64,000 nucleotides of DNA from Pseudomonas nitroreducens TX1 (GTDB lineage: Bacteria; Pseudomonadota; Gammaproteobacteria; Pseudomonadales; Pseudomonadaceae). The position numbers and the translations under genes were made by a program. The stretch's first letter is position 1. Each line of letters starts with the position of its first letter. Of this stretch, positions 37,580 to 46,896 are shown in pieces. The notes below the pieces were generated by a model. The model saw nothing but the letters and a program-made list of their open reading frames with translations. It did no database searches and was not told where the DNA came from. Where the stretch lies: NCBI RefSeq assembly GCF_000313755.1, contig NZ_AMZB01000091.1:1-64000 (forward strand), read 5' to 3'.

Positions 37580-37592
37580 GAAATCTATTGTC

Positions 37593-38420
37593 CTACTGGG
37601 TGGGAGTGCTGGCGGGCTGAAGCTGCTGCGCCTTCCAGCGGGCCAGGTTGTCCTGCAGCAGGCGCTGCGGAACTCCGGCGGCGGTCAATTCTGTCATTTT
37701 TTTCGCCAGTTGTCCGCGCAGCCACGGGTCGTTGCAGGCTGAGTTGTGCGCCACGGTCAGGTACAGACCTTCGCTGGAGATCGGCGGTTCCAGCGGCTGC
37801 AGGTCATCGGCCATGCCGAGGGTATCGGCGACCGCCAGGCCGGGGTAGTGCTCGTAGATCACATAATCCGAGCGTTTGAGCAGCAGCTTCTGGAAGGCCT
37901 GGGTCAGGCTCGGCACCTCTTCCAGCGTCAGCTCCTGCTTGGCGAAGGCGTCGAAGTCCGGACCGAAGCTGTTGTTGACCAGGGTACCGCCCTTGAGCCC
38001 CTTGAGATCATCGCGGCCGTTGTAGGGCGTCGCGGCGTCCTTGCGCATCCACACCACATTGTCGGTGGTGAGGAAGGCCGGATGGATGTAATCCATGGTG
38101 TCGAGCCGAGGCGGAGTGAGGAAGGCGCCGGCGATCAGGTCGACCCGGCCCAACCGCGCCTCTTCCTGCGCACGGGCCCAGGAGCCGGTGTAAATCACCC
38201 GGATACTCACCCCGACCGCCTTGCCGATGTCCTCCAGCAGGTCGGCGTTGGCGCCGATCAGGCGCTCCGGCTGCGCGGGATCGCGCCACAGGTAGGGAGG
38301 ATATTCCGGATTGCCGGTGGCCACCAGGCGCTCGCACTTGCCGGCGGCGAGGCCGGCCAGGGGCATGGAGAAAGTCACCAGCAACAGCGTCGCACGGATC
38401 AGCGCGGAGCAATCGGGCAT
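37593..38420 (-). CDS. Periplasmic type-3 solute-binding-like protein
   Basis: A 275-residue exported protein with signal peptide (about residues 1-26). The family 3 solute-binding fold shows ERLIGANADLLEDIGKAVGVSIRV, the RVDLIAGAFLTPPRLDTMDYIHPAF segment and VIYEHYPGLAVA. No ABC permease or ATPase gene is nearby, so it may be a stand-alone sensor rather than a transporter part. The start at 38420 puts the signal peptide at the N-terminus. The stop is 13 bases before the DUF4398 gene, so the three genes may form one transcript. Confidence 0.82.
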   Translation of the reverse strand: MPDCSALIRATLLLVTFSMPLAGLAAGKCERLVATGNPEYPPYLWRDPAQPERLIGANADLLEDIGKAVGVSIRVIYTGSWARAQEEARLGRVDLIAGAFLTPPRLDTMDYIHPAFLTTDNVVWMRKDAATPYNGRDDLKGLKGGTLVNNSFGPDFDAFAKQELTLEEVPSLTQAFQKLLLKRSDYVIYEHYPGLAVADTLGMADDLQPLEPPISSEGLYLTVAHNSACNDPWLRGQLAKKMTELTAAGVPQRLLQDNLARWKAQQLQPASTPTQ

Positions 38421-38517
38421 CGGTAGTCTCGCTCGCCAGAAGAAAGAACGGTCATGCTTAGAGCCGCAAAATGCTAGCGTAAAGCACACCGACCCGATTT
38501 GGTAATAAGGACTTCTC

Positions 38518-39468
38518 ATGAAGAAAGCCCTTCTGGCCCTTCTGCTGCTGATAGCTGTCGCCGCTGGCGTGCTCTACGCCTTTCCCTCCACTCTGCTGGC
38601 GACCGCCCAGTACGTCGAAAGCGCCCGCGCCCGGCTGTCGACCAACAGCCTGCAGGTCGACGACCTGGACATCAGCTACTACGAGGGCGGCCCGGACAAG
38701 GCCCAGACCATCCTGCTGATCCACGGCTTCGGCGCCGACAAGAGCAACTGGCCGCGCTTCGCTCGCTTCCTGACCAAGGACTATCACGTCATCGCCATCG
38801 ACCTGCCGGGCTTCGGTGACAGCAGCAAGCCTGCGAACATCAGCTACGACGTCGGCACCCAGGCCGAGCGCCTGGCCGATTTCATGCGCGAACTGGGCAT
38901 CGGCCGCTTTCACGTGATCGGCAACTCCATGGGCGGGCACATCGCTGCGCTGCTGGCCGCGCGGCACCCGCAGGAGGTCCTGTCGGTCGGCCTGTTCGAC
39001 AATGCCGGCATCACGGCGCCGCACCAGAGCGAGCTGTTCGAGCGCCTGCTCAAGGGCGGCGACAACCCGCTGGTGTTGCGTTCGGTGGACGACTTCCCGA
39101 CCCTGCTCGACTTCGTCTTCGTGCAGAAGCCACCGCTGCCGTCACGCCTGCAGGATTACCTGGCCGAACGCTCGCTGGAGCGCAGCGCCTTCAACGGCAT
39201 GGTCTTCCAGCAGTTGCGCGAACGCTATATCCCGCTTGAACCCGAGCTGCCGAAGATCACCGCGCCGACCCTGCTGCTGTGGGGCGAGCGCGACCGCGTG
39301 CTGGACGTTTCCAGCATCGACGTGATGAAACCGCTGCTGAAGCAACCCAGCGTGGCGATCCTGCGCGATTGCGGCCATGTGCCGATGATCGAGCGCCCGG
39401 AGGAAACCGCCCGCCTCTACCTGGACTTCCTCCAGCAAAATCACACGCCCGTTACCGCATCGAACTGA
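38518..39468 (+). CDS. plaF: Membrane-bound phospholipase A1 (alpha/beta hydrolase)
   Basis: A 316-residue inner-membrane hydrolase with a single N-terminal transmembrane helix (about residues 4-26) and a periplasmic alpha/beta-hydrolase domain. The oxyanion HGFGAD is at 69-74. The nucleophile Ser137 is in GNSMGG, with Asp259 in GERDRV and His287 in CGHVPM. Length and Ser position match P. aeruginosa PlaF, which remodels membrane glycerophospholipids and affects virulence. The ATG follows AAGGACTTCTC. Confidence 0.88.
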   Translation: MKKALLALLLLIAVAAGVLYAFPSTLLATAQYVESARARLSTNSLQVDDLDISYYEGGPDKAQTILLIHGFGADKSNWPRFARFLTKDYHVIAIDLPGFGDSSKPANISYDVGTQAERLADFMRELGIGRFHVIGNSMGGHIAALLAARHPQEVLSVGLFDNAGITAPHQSELFERLLKGGDNPLVLRSVDDFPTLLDFVFVQKPPLPSRLQDYLAERSLERSAFNGMVFQQLRERYIPLEPELPKITAPTLLLWGERDRVLDVSSIDVMKPLLKQPSVAILRDCGHVPMIERPEETARLYLDFLQQNHTPVTASN

Positions 39469-39482
39469 ACCCGACTGGAAAA

Positions 39483-39512
39483 CAGAAACGGCGCCCTGGG
39501 GCGCCGTTTCTG
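39483..39512. terminator. Bidirectional terminator between plaF and fabV
   Basis: CAGAAACGGCGCC and GGCGCCGTTTCTG form a 13-base perfect stem with loop CTGG, between the convergent plaF and fabV stop codons. Confidence 0.75.
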
Positions 39513-39531
39513 TTTCTGCTCGGTATCGAAC

Positions 39532-40728
39532 TCAGAGCTGGATCAGATTCGGAATCTGCACGTCCGGATTGACGTCCTGCTCGTAGTCCACGCCAGCGAT
39601 CTCGAAACCGAAGAGGCGCAGGAACTCGGACTTGTAGCCGGTGAAGTCGGTCAGCTGGTACAGGTTCTCGTTGGTCACCTTGTTCCACAGGTCCTTCACG
39701 GTGTCCTGCACGTCCGGCTGCAGTTCCTTGTAGTCGGCGCGCAGGCGGCCATCGGCGTCCAGGTGCGGCTCGGCGCCGTAAAGGCTTTCACGGAACAGGC
39801 CGTCGACCTGCTCGATGCAGCCTTCGTGGGTGCCCTTCTCCTTCATCACCTTGAACAGCAGCGACAGGTACAACGGCATCATCGGGATGGCCGAGCTGGC
39901 CTGGGTAACCACGGCCTTCAGCACGGACACACGAGCGTCGCCACCGGTAGCGGCCAGCTTCTCGCGAATGCCCAGGACCTTCTGGTCCAGGTCCTTCTTG
40001 GCGGCACCGATGGAGCCGTTCCAGTACAGGTCGTGGGTGATCTCTTCGCCCAGGTAGGTGAAGGCGGTGGTCTTGGCGCCGTCGGCCAGTACACCGGCCT
40101 CCTGCAGGGCGTCGATCCACATCTGCCAGTCTTCACCGCCCATTACCGCTACGGTGTTGGCGATTTCCTCAGGCGTCGCCGGCTCCATCACGCTTTCCTT
40201 GATCACTTCCTTGTCGGTGTCCAGACCACGGAAGTTGACGGCCTTGCCCACCGGCTTGAGCACGGAATTGAAGACCTCGCCGGTCTTGGGATGGGTACGG
40301 CGCGGCGCGGCCAGGCTGTAGACGACCAGGTCGACCTTGCCCAGGTCCTGCTTGATGGTGTCGATGGTGACTTTCTTCACTTCATCGGAGAAGGCGTCGC
40401 CGTTGATGCTGCGCGCATACAGACCCTTGGCCTTGGCGAACTTCTCGAAGGCAGCCGAGTTGTACCAGCCGGCAGTGCCCGCCTTGGTCTCGCTGCCAGG
40501 GCGCTCGAAGAACACGCCCAGGGTGTCGGCGCCGGCACCGAAGGCTGCGCTGATGCGCGCGGCCAGGCCGTAGCCGGTGGAGGAACCGATGACCAGGACC
40601 TTCTTCGGACCGTTGGCGATGGGGCCGTGCGCCTCGACGTACTCGATCTGTTCCTTGACGTTGGCTTCACAGCCGGTCGGGTGGGTAGTGACGCAGATGA
40701 AGCCACGCACGCGCGGTTTGATGATCAT
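39532..40728 (-). CDS. fabV: Trans-2-enoyl-ACP/CoA reductase FabV
   Basis: A 398-residue NADH-dependent enoyl reductase completing each round of fatty-acid elongation. The Rossmann glycine motif [12 protein letters not shown] is at about 48-59. The catalytic pair is Tyr235-x8-Lys244 ([10 protein letters not shown]), diagnostic of FabV and wider than in FabI. FabV enzymes are poorly inhibited by triclosan and account for intrinsic resistance in P. aeruginosa. The start at 40728 ([10 protein letters not shown]) gives the exact family length; an upstream ATG adds a non-conserved 37 residues. Confidence 0.94.
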   Translation of the reverse strand: MIIKPRVRGFICVTTHPTGCEANVKEQIEYVEAHGPIANGPKKVLVIGSSTGYGLAARISAAFGAGADTLGVFFERPGSETKAGTAGWYNSAAFEKFAKAKGLYARSINGDAFSDEVKKVTIDTIKQDLGKVDLVVYSLAAPRRTHPKTGEVFNSVLKPVGKAVNFRGLDTDKEVIKESVMEPATPEEIANTVAVMGGEDWQMWIDALQEAGVLADGAKTTAFTYLGEEITHDLYWNGSIGAAKKDLDQKVLGIREKLAATGGDARVSVLKAVVTQASSAIPMMPLYLSLLFKVMKEKGTHEGCIEQVDGLFRESLYGAEPHLDADGRLRADYKELQPDVQDTVKDLWNKVTNENLYQLTDFTGYKSEFLRLFGFEIAGVDYEQDVNPDVQIPNLIQL

Positions 40729-40898
40729 GAAAACCTCGGTAGCCAGGTGTCGATTGAACACATTCAGGAACTGGAGACGTCGCGCATTGTAGATGAGACA
40801 CCTTCGCCGGTGGACTTCTCGGCAAAGATTCGTGACCAATGGGTCATCGGCGCAGCAGAACGGCCATTCCCGAGAAAAATCAGGGACCTGAAATGAAA

Positions 40899-40921
40899 GA
40901 ACCCGCCACGGGGGCGGGTTC
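40899..40921 (-). terminator. Terminator downstream of etfA
   Basis: GAACCCGCC and GGCGGGTTC form a 9-base stem, followed on the minus strand by TTTCATTTC. It is 20 bases past the etfA stop codon. Confidence 0.65.
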
Positions 40922-40941
40922 CTTCAGCAAGCGGATCGGGC

Positions 40942-41871
40942 TCAGACGGCCTTTTCCAGCTCCGGTACGGCTTCGAACAGGTCGGCGACCAGGCCGTAGT
41001 CGGCAACCTGGAAGATCGGCGCCTCTTCGTCCTTGTTGATCGCGACGATCACTTTCGAATCCTTCATGCCCGCCAAGTGCTGGATGGCGCCGGAGATGCC
41101 GACGGCCACATACAGCTGCGGAGCGACGATCTTGCCGGTCTGGCCGACCTGCATGTCGTTCGGCACGAAGCCGGCATCCACGGCAGCGCGGGAAGCGCCG
41201 ACGGCAGCGCCCAGCTTGTCAGCCAGGGAGTAGAGGATCTTGAAGTTGTCGCCATTGCCCATGCCGCGGCCGCCGGAAACGACGATCTTGGCAGCGGTCA
41301 GTTCCGGACGGTCGGACTTGGCCAGTTCTTCGCCAACGAAGGCGGATTTGCCGGCATCGGCCGGGCCGGAAACGGCTTCAACGGCAGCGGAGCCACCTTC
41401 GGCAGCAGCGGCATCGAAGCCGGTGCCACGCACGGTGATAACCTTGACGGCAGCCGAGGACTGCACGGTCGCGATGGCGTTACCGGCGTAGATCGGGCGC
41501 TTGAAGGTGTCGGCGCTGACCACTTCGATGATTTCGGAGATCTGGTCGACGTCCAGCAGGGCAGCGACGCGCGGCAGGAAGTTCTTGCCGTTGGTGGTAG
41601 CGGCGGCCAGCACATGGCTGTAGCCCTTGCCAAGCTCAGCGATCAGCGGAGCGACGTTCTCCGGCAGCTGGTGAGCGTAGGCGGCGTTGTCGGCGACCAG
41701 CACCTTGGAAACGCCTGCGATCTTGGCAGCGGCTTCGGCCACGCCACCCACGTTCTGGCCAGCGACCAGGACGGCGATGTCGCCGCCGATCTTCTGCGCA
41801 GCAGCGACAGTGTTCAGGGTGGCAGCGCCCAGTGCGCCGTTGTTGTGCTCAGCGATTACCAGGATAGCCAT
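40942..41871 (-). CDS. etfA: Electron transfer flavoprotein alpha subunit
   Basis: A 309-residue FAD-binding subunit. The N-terminal domain starts [25 protein letters not shown]. The C-terminal FAD domain has [37 protein letters not shown] and [17 protein letters not shown], the standard ETF-alpha signature. With EtfB it carries electrons from acyl-CoA dehydrogenases, including AtuD, to ETF-QO. It overlaps etfB by one base (TGATG). Confidence 0.95.
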   Translation of the reverse strand: MAILVIAEHNNGALGAATLNTVAAAQKIGGDIAVLVAGQNVGGVAEAAAKIAGVSKVLVADNAAYAHQLPENVAPLIAELGKGYSHVLAAATTNGKNFLPRVAALLDVDQISEIIEVVSADTFKRPIYAGNAIATVQSSAAVKVITVRGTGFDAAAAEGGSAAVEAVSGPADAGKSAFVGEELAKSDRPELTAAKIVVSGGRGMGNGDNFKILYSLADKLGAAVGASRAAVDAGFVPNDMQVGQTGKIVAPQLYVAVGISGAIQHLAGMKDSKVIVAINKDEEAPIFQVADYGLVADLFEAVPELEKAV

Positions 41872-42620
41872 CAGATTACTTTCGCCTCGTTCTTCAGTTT
41901 CTCGACCAGTTCGGCAACGGACTTGACCTTGATGCCGGCGCTACGGGCAGCCGGAGCTTCGACTTTCACGGTCTTCACGGTGGAAGCGGTGGAAACGCCC
42001 AGGGCGTCCGGAGTCACCACGTCCAGCGGTTTCTTCTTCGCCTTCATGATGTTCGGCAGCGACGCATAGCGCGGCTCGTTCAGGCGCAGGTCGGTGGTCA
42101 CGATGGCCGGCAGGTTCAGGGCAACGGTCTGCAGGCCGCCATCGATTTCACGGGTGACGTTGACCTTGTCGCCAGCGACTTCGACCTTGGAGGCGAAGGT
42201 GCCCTGGGCATAGCCGGTCAGCGCAGCCAGCATCTGGCCGGTCTGGTTGTTGTCGCTGTCGATGGCCTGCTTGCCGAGGATGACCAGCTGCGGCTGCTCT
42301 TTGTCGACCAGGGCTTTCAGCGACTTGGCGATGGCCAGGGAGCTCAGTTCTTCGTTGGTTTCAACGAGGATGGCGCGATCGGCACCCAGCGCCAGCGCGG
42401 TACGCAGTTGCTCCTGGGCAGCGGTCGGGCCGACGGAGACCGCGACGATCTCGGTGACGACGCCTTTCTCTTTCAGGCGGACGGCCTCTTCCACGGCGAT
42501 TTCGCAGAAGGGGTTCATGGACATCTTGACGTTGGCGAGATCGACGCCGGAGTTGTCCGCCTTGACGCGGACCTTGACGTTATAGTCAACCACTCGTTTG
42601 ACAGCTACAAGAACCTTCAT
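41871..42620 (-). CDS. etfB: Electron transfer flavoprotein beta subunit
   Basis: A 249-residue AMP-binding subunit of ETF. It begins [20 protein letters not shown] and contains the beta-ETF signature [15 protein letters not shown] and [18 protein letters not shown]. The final third ([20 protein letters not shown]) carries the recognition loop used to contact dehydrogenases. The ATG at 42620 is at the conserved N-terminus. It is the first gene of the etfBA operon and divergent from the ETF-QO gene over a 343-base spacer. Confidence 0.95.
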   Translation of the reverse strand: MKVLVAVKRVVDYNVKVRVKADNSGVDLANVKMSMNPFCEIAVEEAVRLKEKGVVTEIVAVSVGPTAAQEQLRTALALGADRAILVETNEELSSLAIAKSLKALVDKEQPQLVILGKQAIDSDNNQTGQMLAALTGYAQGTFASKVEVAGDKVNVTREIDGGLQTVALNLPAIVTTDLRLNEPRYASLPNIMKAKKKPLDVVTPDALGVSTASTVKTVKVEAPAARSAGIKVKSVAELVEKLKNEAKVI

Positions 42621-42818
42621 GGATTCCTCGTTTTTCTCCGGTGAATAGGAATGTCGCCAGACAGGCCTGGCCGGTAGTGCACGCCATCTGCGACTACATC
42701 CAGCGCAACGCGACCGCAAAACCGCAGGTATCTTGACCGCATCGACCGGGCGGGTCAATACACGAAAATACCCTTCCATAAGCCGCGGACCCCGATTCTA
42801 TCAGGGTTACGCGCGATT

Positions 42819-42832
42819 CAAACAAACGTTTG
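42819..42832. promoter_or_regulatory. PsrA-type operator candidate in the etfB / ETF-QO spacer
   Basis: CAAAC-AAAC-GTTTG fits the published Pseudomonas PsrA consensus (G/C)AAAC-N2-4-GTTT(G/C) with a four-base spacer. It overlaps a perfect 12-base palindrome (ACAAACGTTTGT, 42822-42833). PsrA is a TetR regulator relieved by long-chain fatty acyl ligands. Its position between two beta-oxidation electron-transfer operons makes sense. The rest of the 343-base spacer holds no gene. Confidence 0.5.
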
Positions 42833-42851
42833 TATTGCGCTCGATAAAGGG

Positions 42852-42881
42852 TTTAGATATAGCAACAGGTCTAGCTATAAT
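42852..42881 (+). promoter_or_regulatory. Candidate sigma-70 promoter of the ETF-QO gene
   Basis: TATAAT at 42876-42881 matches the -10 consensus exactly. TTTAGA at 42852-42857 is a weak -35 with an 18-base spacer. The start codon is 83 bases further on. Confidence 0.5.
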
Positions 42882-42963
42882 GCGCCCCGCTCTTACTGGG
42901 TGGGGGCACGCCCACCCCAATACCTACAAAATACCCAGAGCCTTGATTCAGGAGAGATCGATA

Positions 42964-44619
42964 GTGGAACGCGAATTTATGGAATTCGACGTCGTCATCG
43001 TCGGCGCCGGCCCTGCCGGTCTGTCCGCCGCATGCCGACTGAAACAGAAGGCCGCCGACGCGGGTCAGGAAATCAGCGTCTGTGTGGTCGAGAAGGGTTC
43101 CGAAGTGGGCGCCCACATCCTCTCGGGCGCCGTGTTCGAGCCCCGCGCGCTGAACGAGCTGTTCCCCAACTGGAAGGAACTCGAAGCGCCGCTCAACACC
43201 CCCGTCAAGCGCGACGACATCTATGTGCTGAAGAGCCCGGAAGCGGCGGCCAAGGTGCCGAACTTCTTCGTGCCCAAGACCATGCACAACGAAGGCAACT
43301 ACATCATCTCCCTGGGCAACCTGTGCCGCTGGCTGGCCCAGCAGGCCGAAGGCCTGGGCGTCGAGATCTATCCGGGCTTCGCCGCCCAGGAAGCGCTGAT
43401 CGACGAGAATGGCGTGGTTCGCGGTATTGTCACCGGCGACCTGGGTGTCGACCGCGAAGGCAATCCGAAAGAGGGTTACTACACCCCGGGCATGGAACTG
43501 CGCGCCAAGTACACCCTGTTCGCCGAAGGCTGCCGTGGCCACATCGGTAAACAGCTGATCAAGAAGTACAAGCTCGACAGCGAAGCCGACGCCCAGCACT
43601 ACGGCATCGGCATCAAGGAAATCTGGGACATCGACCCGTCCAAGCACGAGCAGGGCCTGGTGGTGCACACCGCTGGCTGGCCGCTGAACGACGACAACCC
43701 GGGCGGCTCCTTCCTCTATCACCTGGAGAACAACCAGGTCGTCGTGGGCCTGATCATCGACCTGTCCTACACCAACCCACACCTGTCGCCGTTCGACGAA
43801 TTCCAGCGCTACAAGCACCACCCGGTGATCAAGCAGTACCTGGAAGGCGGCAAGCGCGTGGCCTACGGCGCTCGCGCCATCTGCAAGGGCGGCCTGAACT
43901 CGCTGCCGAAGATGGTCTTCCCCGGCGGCGCGTTGATCGGTTGCGACCTGGGCACCCTGAACTTCGCCAAGATCAAGGGCAGCCACACCGCCATGAAGTC
44001 CGGCATGCTGGCCGCCGACTCCGTGGCCGAAGCCCTGTTCGCCGGCCGCGAAGGCGGCGATGAGCTGACCAACTACGTCGAGGCCTTCAAGGGCAGCTGG
44101 CTCTACGACGAGCTGTTCCGCAGCCGCAACTTCGGCGCGGCGATGCACAAGTTCGGCGCCATCGGTGGCGGTGCGTTCAACTTCATCGACCAGAACATCT
44201 TCGGCGGCAAGCTGCCGTTCACCCTGCACGACACGACGCCGGACTACGCGACCCTGAAGAAGGCCAGCGAAGCGCCGAAGATCGACTACCCGAAGCCGGA
44301 CGGCAAACTCAGCTTCGACAAGCTCTCCTCGGTGTTCCTGTCCAACACCAACCATGAGGAAGACCAGCCGATCCACCTGAAGCTGACCGACCCGAGCATC
44401 CCGATCGGCAAGAACCTGCCGCTCTACGACGAGCCTGCGCAGCGCTACTGCCCGGCCGGCGTGTACGAAGTGGTGAGCAACGACGACGGCAGCAAGCGCT
44501 TCCAGATCAACGCGCAGAACTGCGTGCACTGCAAGACCTGCGACATCAAGGACCCGGCCCAGAACATCACCTGGGTTGCCCCCGAGGGCACCGGCGGTCC
44601 GAACTACCCCAACATGTAA
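42964..44619 (+). CDS. Electron transfer flavoprotein-ubiquinone oxidoreductase
   Basis: A 551-residue membrane-associated FAD/4Fe-4S enzyme that takes electrons from reduced ETF and reduces ubiquinone. The FAD site VIVGAGPAGLSAACRL is near residue 11. The quinone/membrane region covers the middle. The C-terminal cluster ligands are the Cys in RYCPAGVYEV and three in QNCVHCKTCDIKDP. The start is GTG at 42964 (VEREFMEFD) eight bases after AGGAGA, giving the usual 551 residues. The downstream ATG (MEFD) is an alternative. A terminator follows. Confidence 0.94.
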   Translation: MEREFMEFDVVIVGAGPAGLSAACRLKQKAADAGQEISVCVVEKGSEVGAHILSGAVFEPRALNELFPNWKELEAPLNTPVKRDDIYVLKSPEAAAKVPNFFVPKTMHNEGNYIISLGNLCRWLAQQAEGLGVEIYPGFAAQEALIDENGVVRGIVTGDLGVDREGNPKEGYYTPGMELRAKYTLFAEGCRGHIGKQLIKKYKLDSEADAQHYGIGIKEIWDIDPSKHEQGLVVHTAGWPLNDDNPGGSFLYHLENNQVVVGLIIDLSYTNPHLSPFDEFQRYKHHPVIKQYLEGGKRVAYGARAICKGGLNSLPKMVFPGGALIGCDLGTLNFAKIKGSHTAMKSGMLAADSVAEALFAGREGGDELTNYVEAFKGSWLYDELFRSRNFGAAMHKFGAIGGGAFNFIDQNIFGGKLPFTLHDTTPDYATLKKASEAPKIDYPKPDGKLSFDKLSSVFLSNTNHEEDQPIHLKLTDPSIPIGKNLPLYDEPAQRYCPAGVYEVVSNDDGSKRFQINAQNCVHCKTCDIKDPAQNITWVAPEGTGGPNYPNM

Positions 44620-44637
44620 TTGCGTTGGCGGTAACGG

Positions 44638-44661
44638 AAAAGGCTCCCTCGGGAGCCTTTT
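44638..44661 (+). terminator. Intrinsic terminator of the ETF-QO gene
   Basis: AAAAGGCTCCC and GGGAGCCTTTT form an 11-base stem with loop TC, followed by CTTTG. It begins 19 bases after the stop codon. Confidence 0.85.
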
Positions 44662-44726
44662 CTTTGCAAGCTAAGTACTTGTAGCGGTGACACCCGGGGA
44701 CTACTGGCCGCTTTACGACCATCGGG

Positions 44727-45305
44727 TCACGGCTGCGGCGCAATAGGGAAGAACTCCCCCGAACTCCAGACTCCCAGCCACTCAACACCGTCGATCTCGC
44801 GGGGCACCGCCAGCTCAACCAGCTGGTAGAACACATTGCGGTGGATCAGCGCCTCCAGGTTTACCCGCACCAGTACATAGGGCGACGGCTCCTGTGTCTG
44901 CGGGTCCAGGTCGACACGGATCGGGTGTGCGGCGTCGGCTACCACTTCGTCCTCGACATTGGTGGTGAAGCGCAGCACCTGCTCCTCGCCCTCCCCTTCG
45001 ACCACCAGGGTGACCGCGACGAAAGGCGCGTCATCGACGGTGATCCCGCACTTCTCCACCGGAGTGACCAGGAAATAGTCGTCGCCGTCGCGGCGGATGA
45101 TGGTGGAAAACAGCCGCACCATCGGCTTGCGACCAATCGGCGTGCCCAGGTAATACCAGGTGCCGTCGCGGGCAATACGCATGTCGATATCGCCGCAGCA
45201 ATCGGGATTCCACAGATGCACCGGCGGCAGTCCCTTTTCCTTGCTGGCGGGAATCTGCGCCAGCAGGTTGCCGGCCCGGTCCGATTGGGTCTGTGGATCA
45301 GTCAT
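44727..45305 (-). CDS. DUF1285 domain-containing protein
   Basis: A 192-residue cytosolic protein of the DUF1285 family, function unknown. Characteristic stretches are [54 protein letters not shown] and [19 protein letters not shown]. The predicted fold is mostly beta with repeated WYY/DGxW elements. Its ATG overlaps the stop of the DUF4823 lipoprotein gene by four bases, so the pair is translationally coupled. Confidence 0.85.
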   Translation of the reverse strand: MTDPQTQSDRAGNLLAQIPASKEKGLPPVHLWNPDCCGDIDMRIARDGTWYYLGTPIGRKPMVRLFSTIIRRDGDDYFLVTPVEKCGITVDDAPFVAVTLVVEGEGEEQVLRFTTNVEDEVVADAAHPIRVDLDPQTQEPSPYVLVRVNLEALIHRNVFYQLVELAVPREIDGVEWLGVWSSGEFFPIAPQP

Positions 45306-45913
45306 TGGTACTCCTCTCGCGTCTTCACCCCCAGCAGGCTGCGGGCATAGTCTTCCAGCGGCCGGCCGATCAGGTCTTCGGGGCTGGCATCATAGAATGT
45401 CAGAAAACCGCCGCGGCTGCGGATAGTCGCACTGTCTACCAGATAGCGGTTGTCGGTCTCGATCAGCATCACCTGGATCACGCTGCGGTCACGGCCCACG
45501 GCGTTATCGGTGTCTTCATACTGTTCATAGGTCCCGACATTGTCCTCCCCGCGTGCGAAGCGCGTATACAGCAGATAATTGGCGCCTGCCGCGCGCGCCT
45601 CCTGCATGGCGCCCTCCAGCCCCAGCGGGCTCTTGGCCCGACGCACCAGCGGGAAGTACTGGACGAAGCCCTCGAACGCCTCCTCAGCCACCACGTTGGG
45701 CCGCGCGTAAGGGTGGCCCGGCGGCACGAAAGGCCCCTGGGCGATATAGATGAACGAGTCCTGTTGCAGGCGCCAGTTCGCCGTGCGACGTGTCTGGCTG
45801 TGATCGAGGAAACCCGCATCGCGCAGGTAGTAATCGGTGCCCTCGGCCAGGTCACTTGGGTTCATGCAGCCGCCCAGGGAGGCGAAAGCAAGGATCAGTA
45901 TCAGTTGACGCAT
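45302..45913 (-). CDS. DUF4823 domain-containing lipoprotein
   Basis: A 203-residue lipoprotein with lipobox LGGC (Cys16) after [12 protein letters not shown]. The mature domain contains [19 protein letters not shown] and [32 protein letters not shown] strands (here [14 protein letters not shown]), typical of DUF4823. Function is unknown. The start at 45913 places the signal at the N-terminus; a longer frame upstream runs antisense to the next gene. It is coupled to the DUF1285 gene. Confidence 0.82.
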   Translation of the reverse strand: MRQLILILAFASLGGCMNPSDLAEGTDYYLRDAGFLDHSQTRRTANWRLQQDSFIYIAQGPFVPPGHPYARPNVVAEEAFEGFVQYFPLVRRAKSPLGLEGAMQEARAAGANYLLYTRFARGEDNVGTYEQYEDTDNAVGRDRSVIQVMLIETDNRYLVDSATIRSRGGFLTFYDASPEDLIGRPLEDYARSLLGVKTREEYQ

Positions 45914-45977
45914 GCAAAGTCTCCGGAGCCGGCGACGAAAAACCGGCATTCGGACAGGCAATGCAGCTTCCGCGCCA

Positions 45978-46871
45978 TCACAGGCCGCGCTGCCATTCCT
46001 GACGCAAGTGCGCGCGCTGCGGCTGCTCGATGGCCTGGCGAACCTCGGCGAGCAATTTTGCCTTGTCCGCCCCCAGCGTGCCCTTGAGCACCAGGTAGTT
46101 GGACGCATGATCGCTGCGAAACACTGTGTCGCGCAGTTCCAGCGCACTCAGCAGGCGCTCGACCTCGACGAACAGTTCCGCCTGGGTCAGCGGCTGGAAG
46201 TCCGGGAAGCCAGTCCGATAGCGCTCCTCGCCGGTGGGGAAGCTCACCACCAGGGTGGAGAGAAACTCCGGTTGCGCCTCGTTCATCAGGCGCGCCGAAT
46301 TGTCGGCATGCTGGGCGCTCAGCGTGCTGCCACCCAGGCCGTTGAGGATCATCACAGAGCGCCTGACTCCCGCCTCGCCCAGCTTCTGCAAGGCATCCAG
46401 CGTGGAGGCGTAGGTCTCGCCCTTGTTCACCCGCGCCAATACCTCATCGTCACCGGACTCGGCACCTACGTAGGCCATGCGCAGGCCGGCATCGGCCAGC
46501 TCCTTCAGCTCATCCACGGACTTCTTGCGCAGGTTGCGCGGCAGACAGTAGCTGGAGACGCGATCCACCTCCGGCATGTGGTCACGGATCGCGCGCAGGA
46601 TGTTGAGCAGGCGCCGCGTCGGCAGCACCAGTGCATCACCGTCGGCGAGGAACACCCGCTGGACGATCAGGCGCTCGCCGCAGCGGCGAATCTCCTCCAG
46701 CACTTCGGCCTCGTCACGGGCGCGGAATTTCTTTTGCGGCTGGGTGTACATCTCGCAGAAGCCGCACTGGTTCCACGAACAACCGTTGGTGACCGGAAGA
46801 ATCAGCGAGTGCGCCTCGCTGGGCGGCCGGAACACCGGCTCGATGTACGAAATTGGGAATTCGTTGGGCAT
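45978..46871 (-). CDS. Radical SAM protein
   Basis: A 297-residue radical SAM enzyme. The cluster motif is Cys-x4-Cys-x2-Cys in GCSWNQCGFC, the spacing found in a COG1032-like subgroup rather than the usual x3. VFLADGDALVLP and MAYVGAESGDDEVLARVNKG line the SAM-binding barrel. No methyltransferase or B12 domain is visible. The reaction is unknown. It lies 25 bases downstream of moaA on the same strand and is probably co-transcribed with it. Confidence 0.83.
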   Translation of the reverse strand: MPNEFPISYIEPVFRPPSEAHSLILPVTNGCSWNQCGFCEMYTQPQKKFRARDEAEVLEEIRRCGERLIVQRVFLADGDALVLPTRRLLNILRAIRDHMPEVDRVSSYCLPRNLRKKSVDELKELADAGLRMAYVGAESGDDEVLARVNKGETYASTLDALQKLGEAGVRRSVMILNGLGGSTLSAQHADNSARLMNEAQPEFLSTLVVSFPTGEERYRTGFPDFQPLTQAELFVEVERLLSALELRDTVFRSDHASNYLVLKGTLGADKAKLLAEVRQAIEQPQRAHLRQEWQRGL

Positions 46872-46896
46872 GGGGTAATCAGGTCTGGGGGCGATC

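Noticed and set aside
42621-42779. 53-residue N-terminal extension of EtfB
   Set aside because: The extension is Arg-rich and unlike ETF-beta; the ATG at 42620 matches the conserved start.
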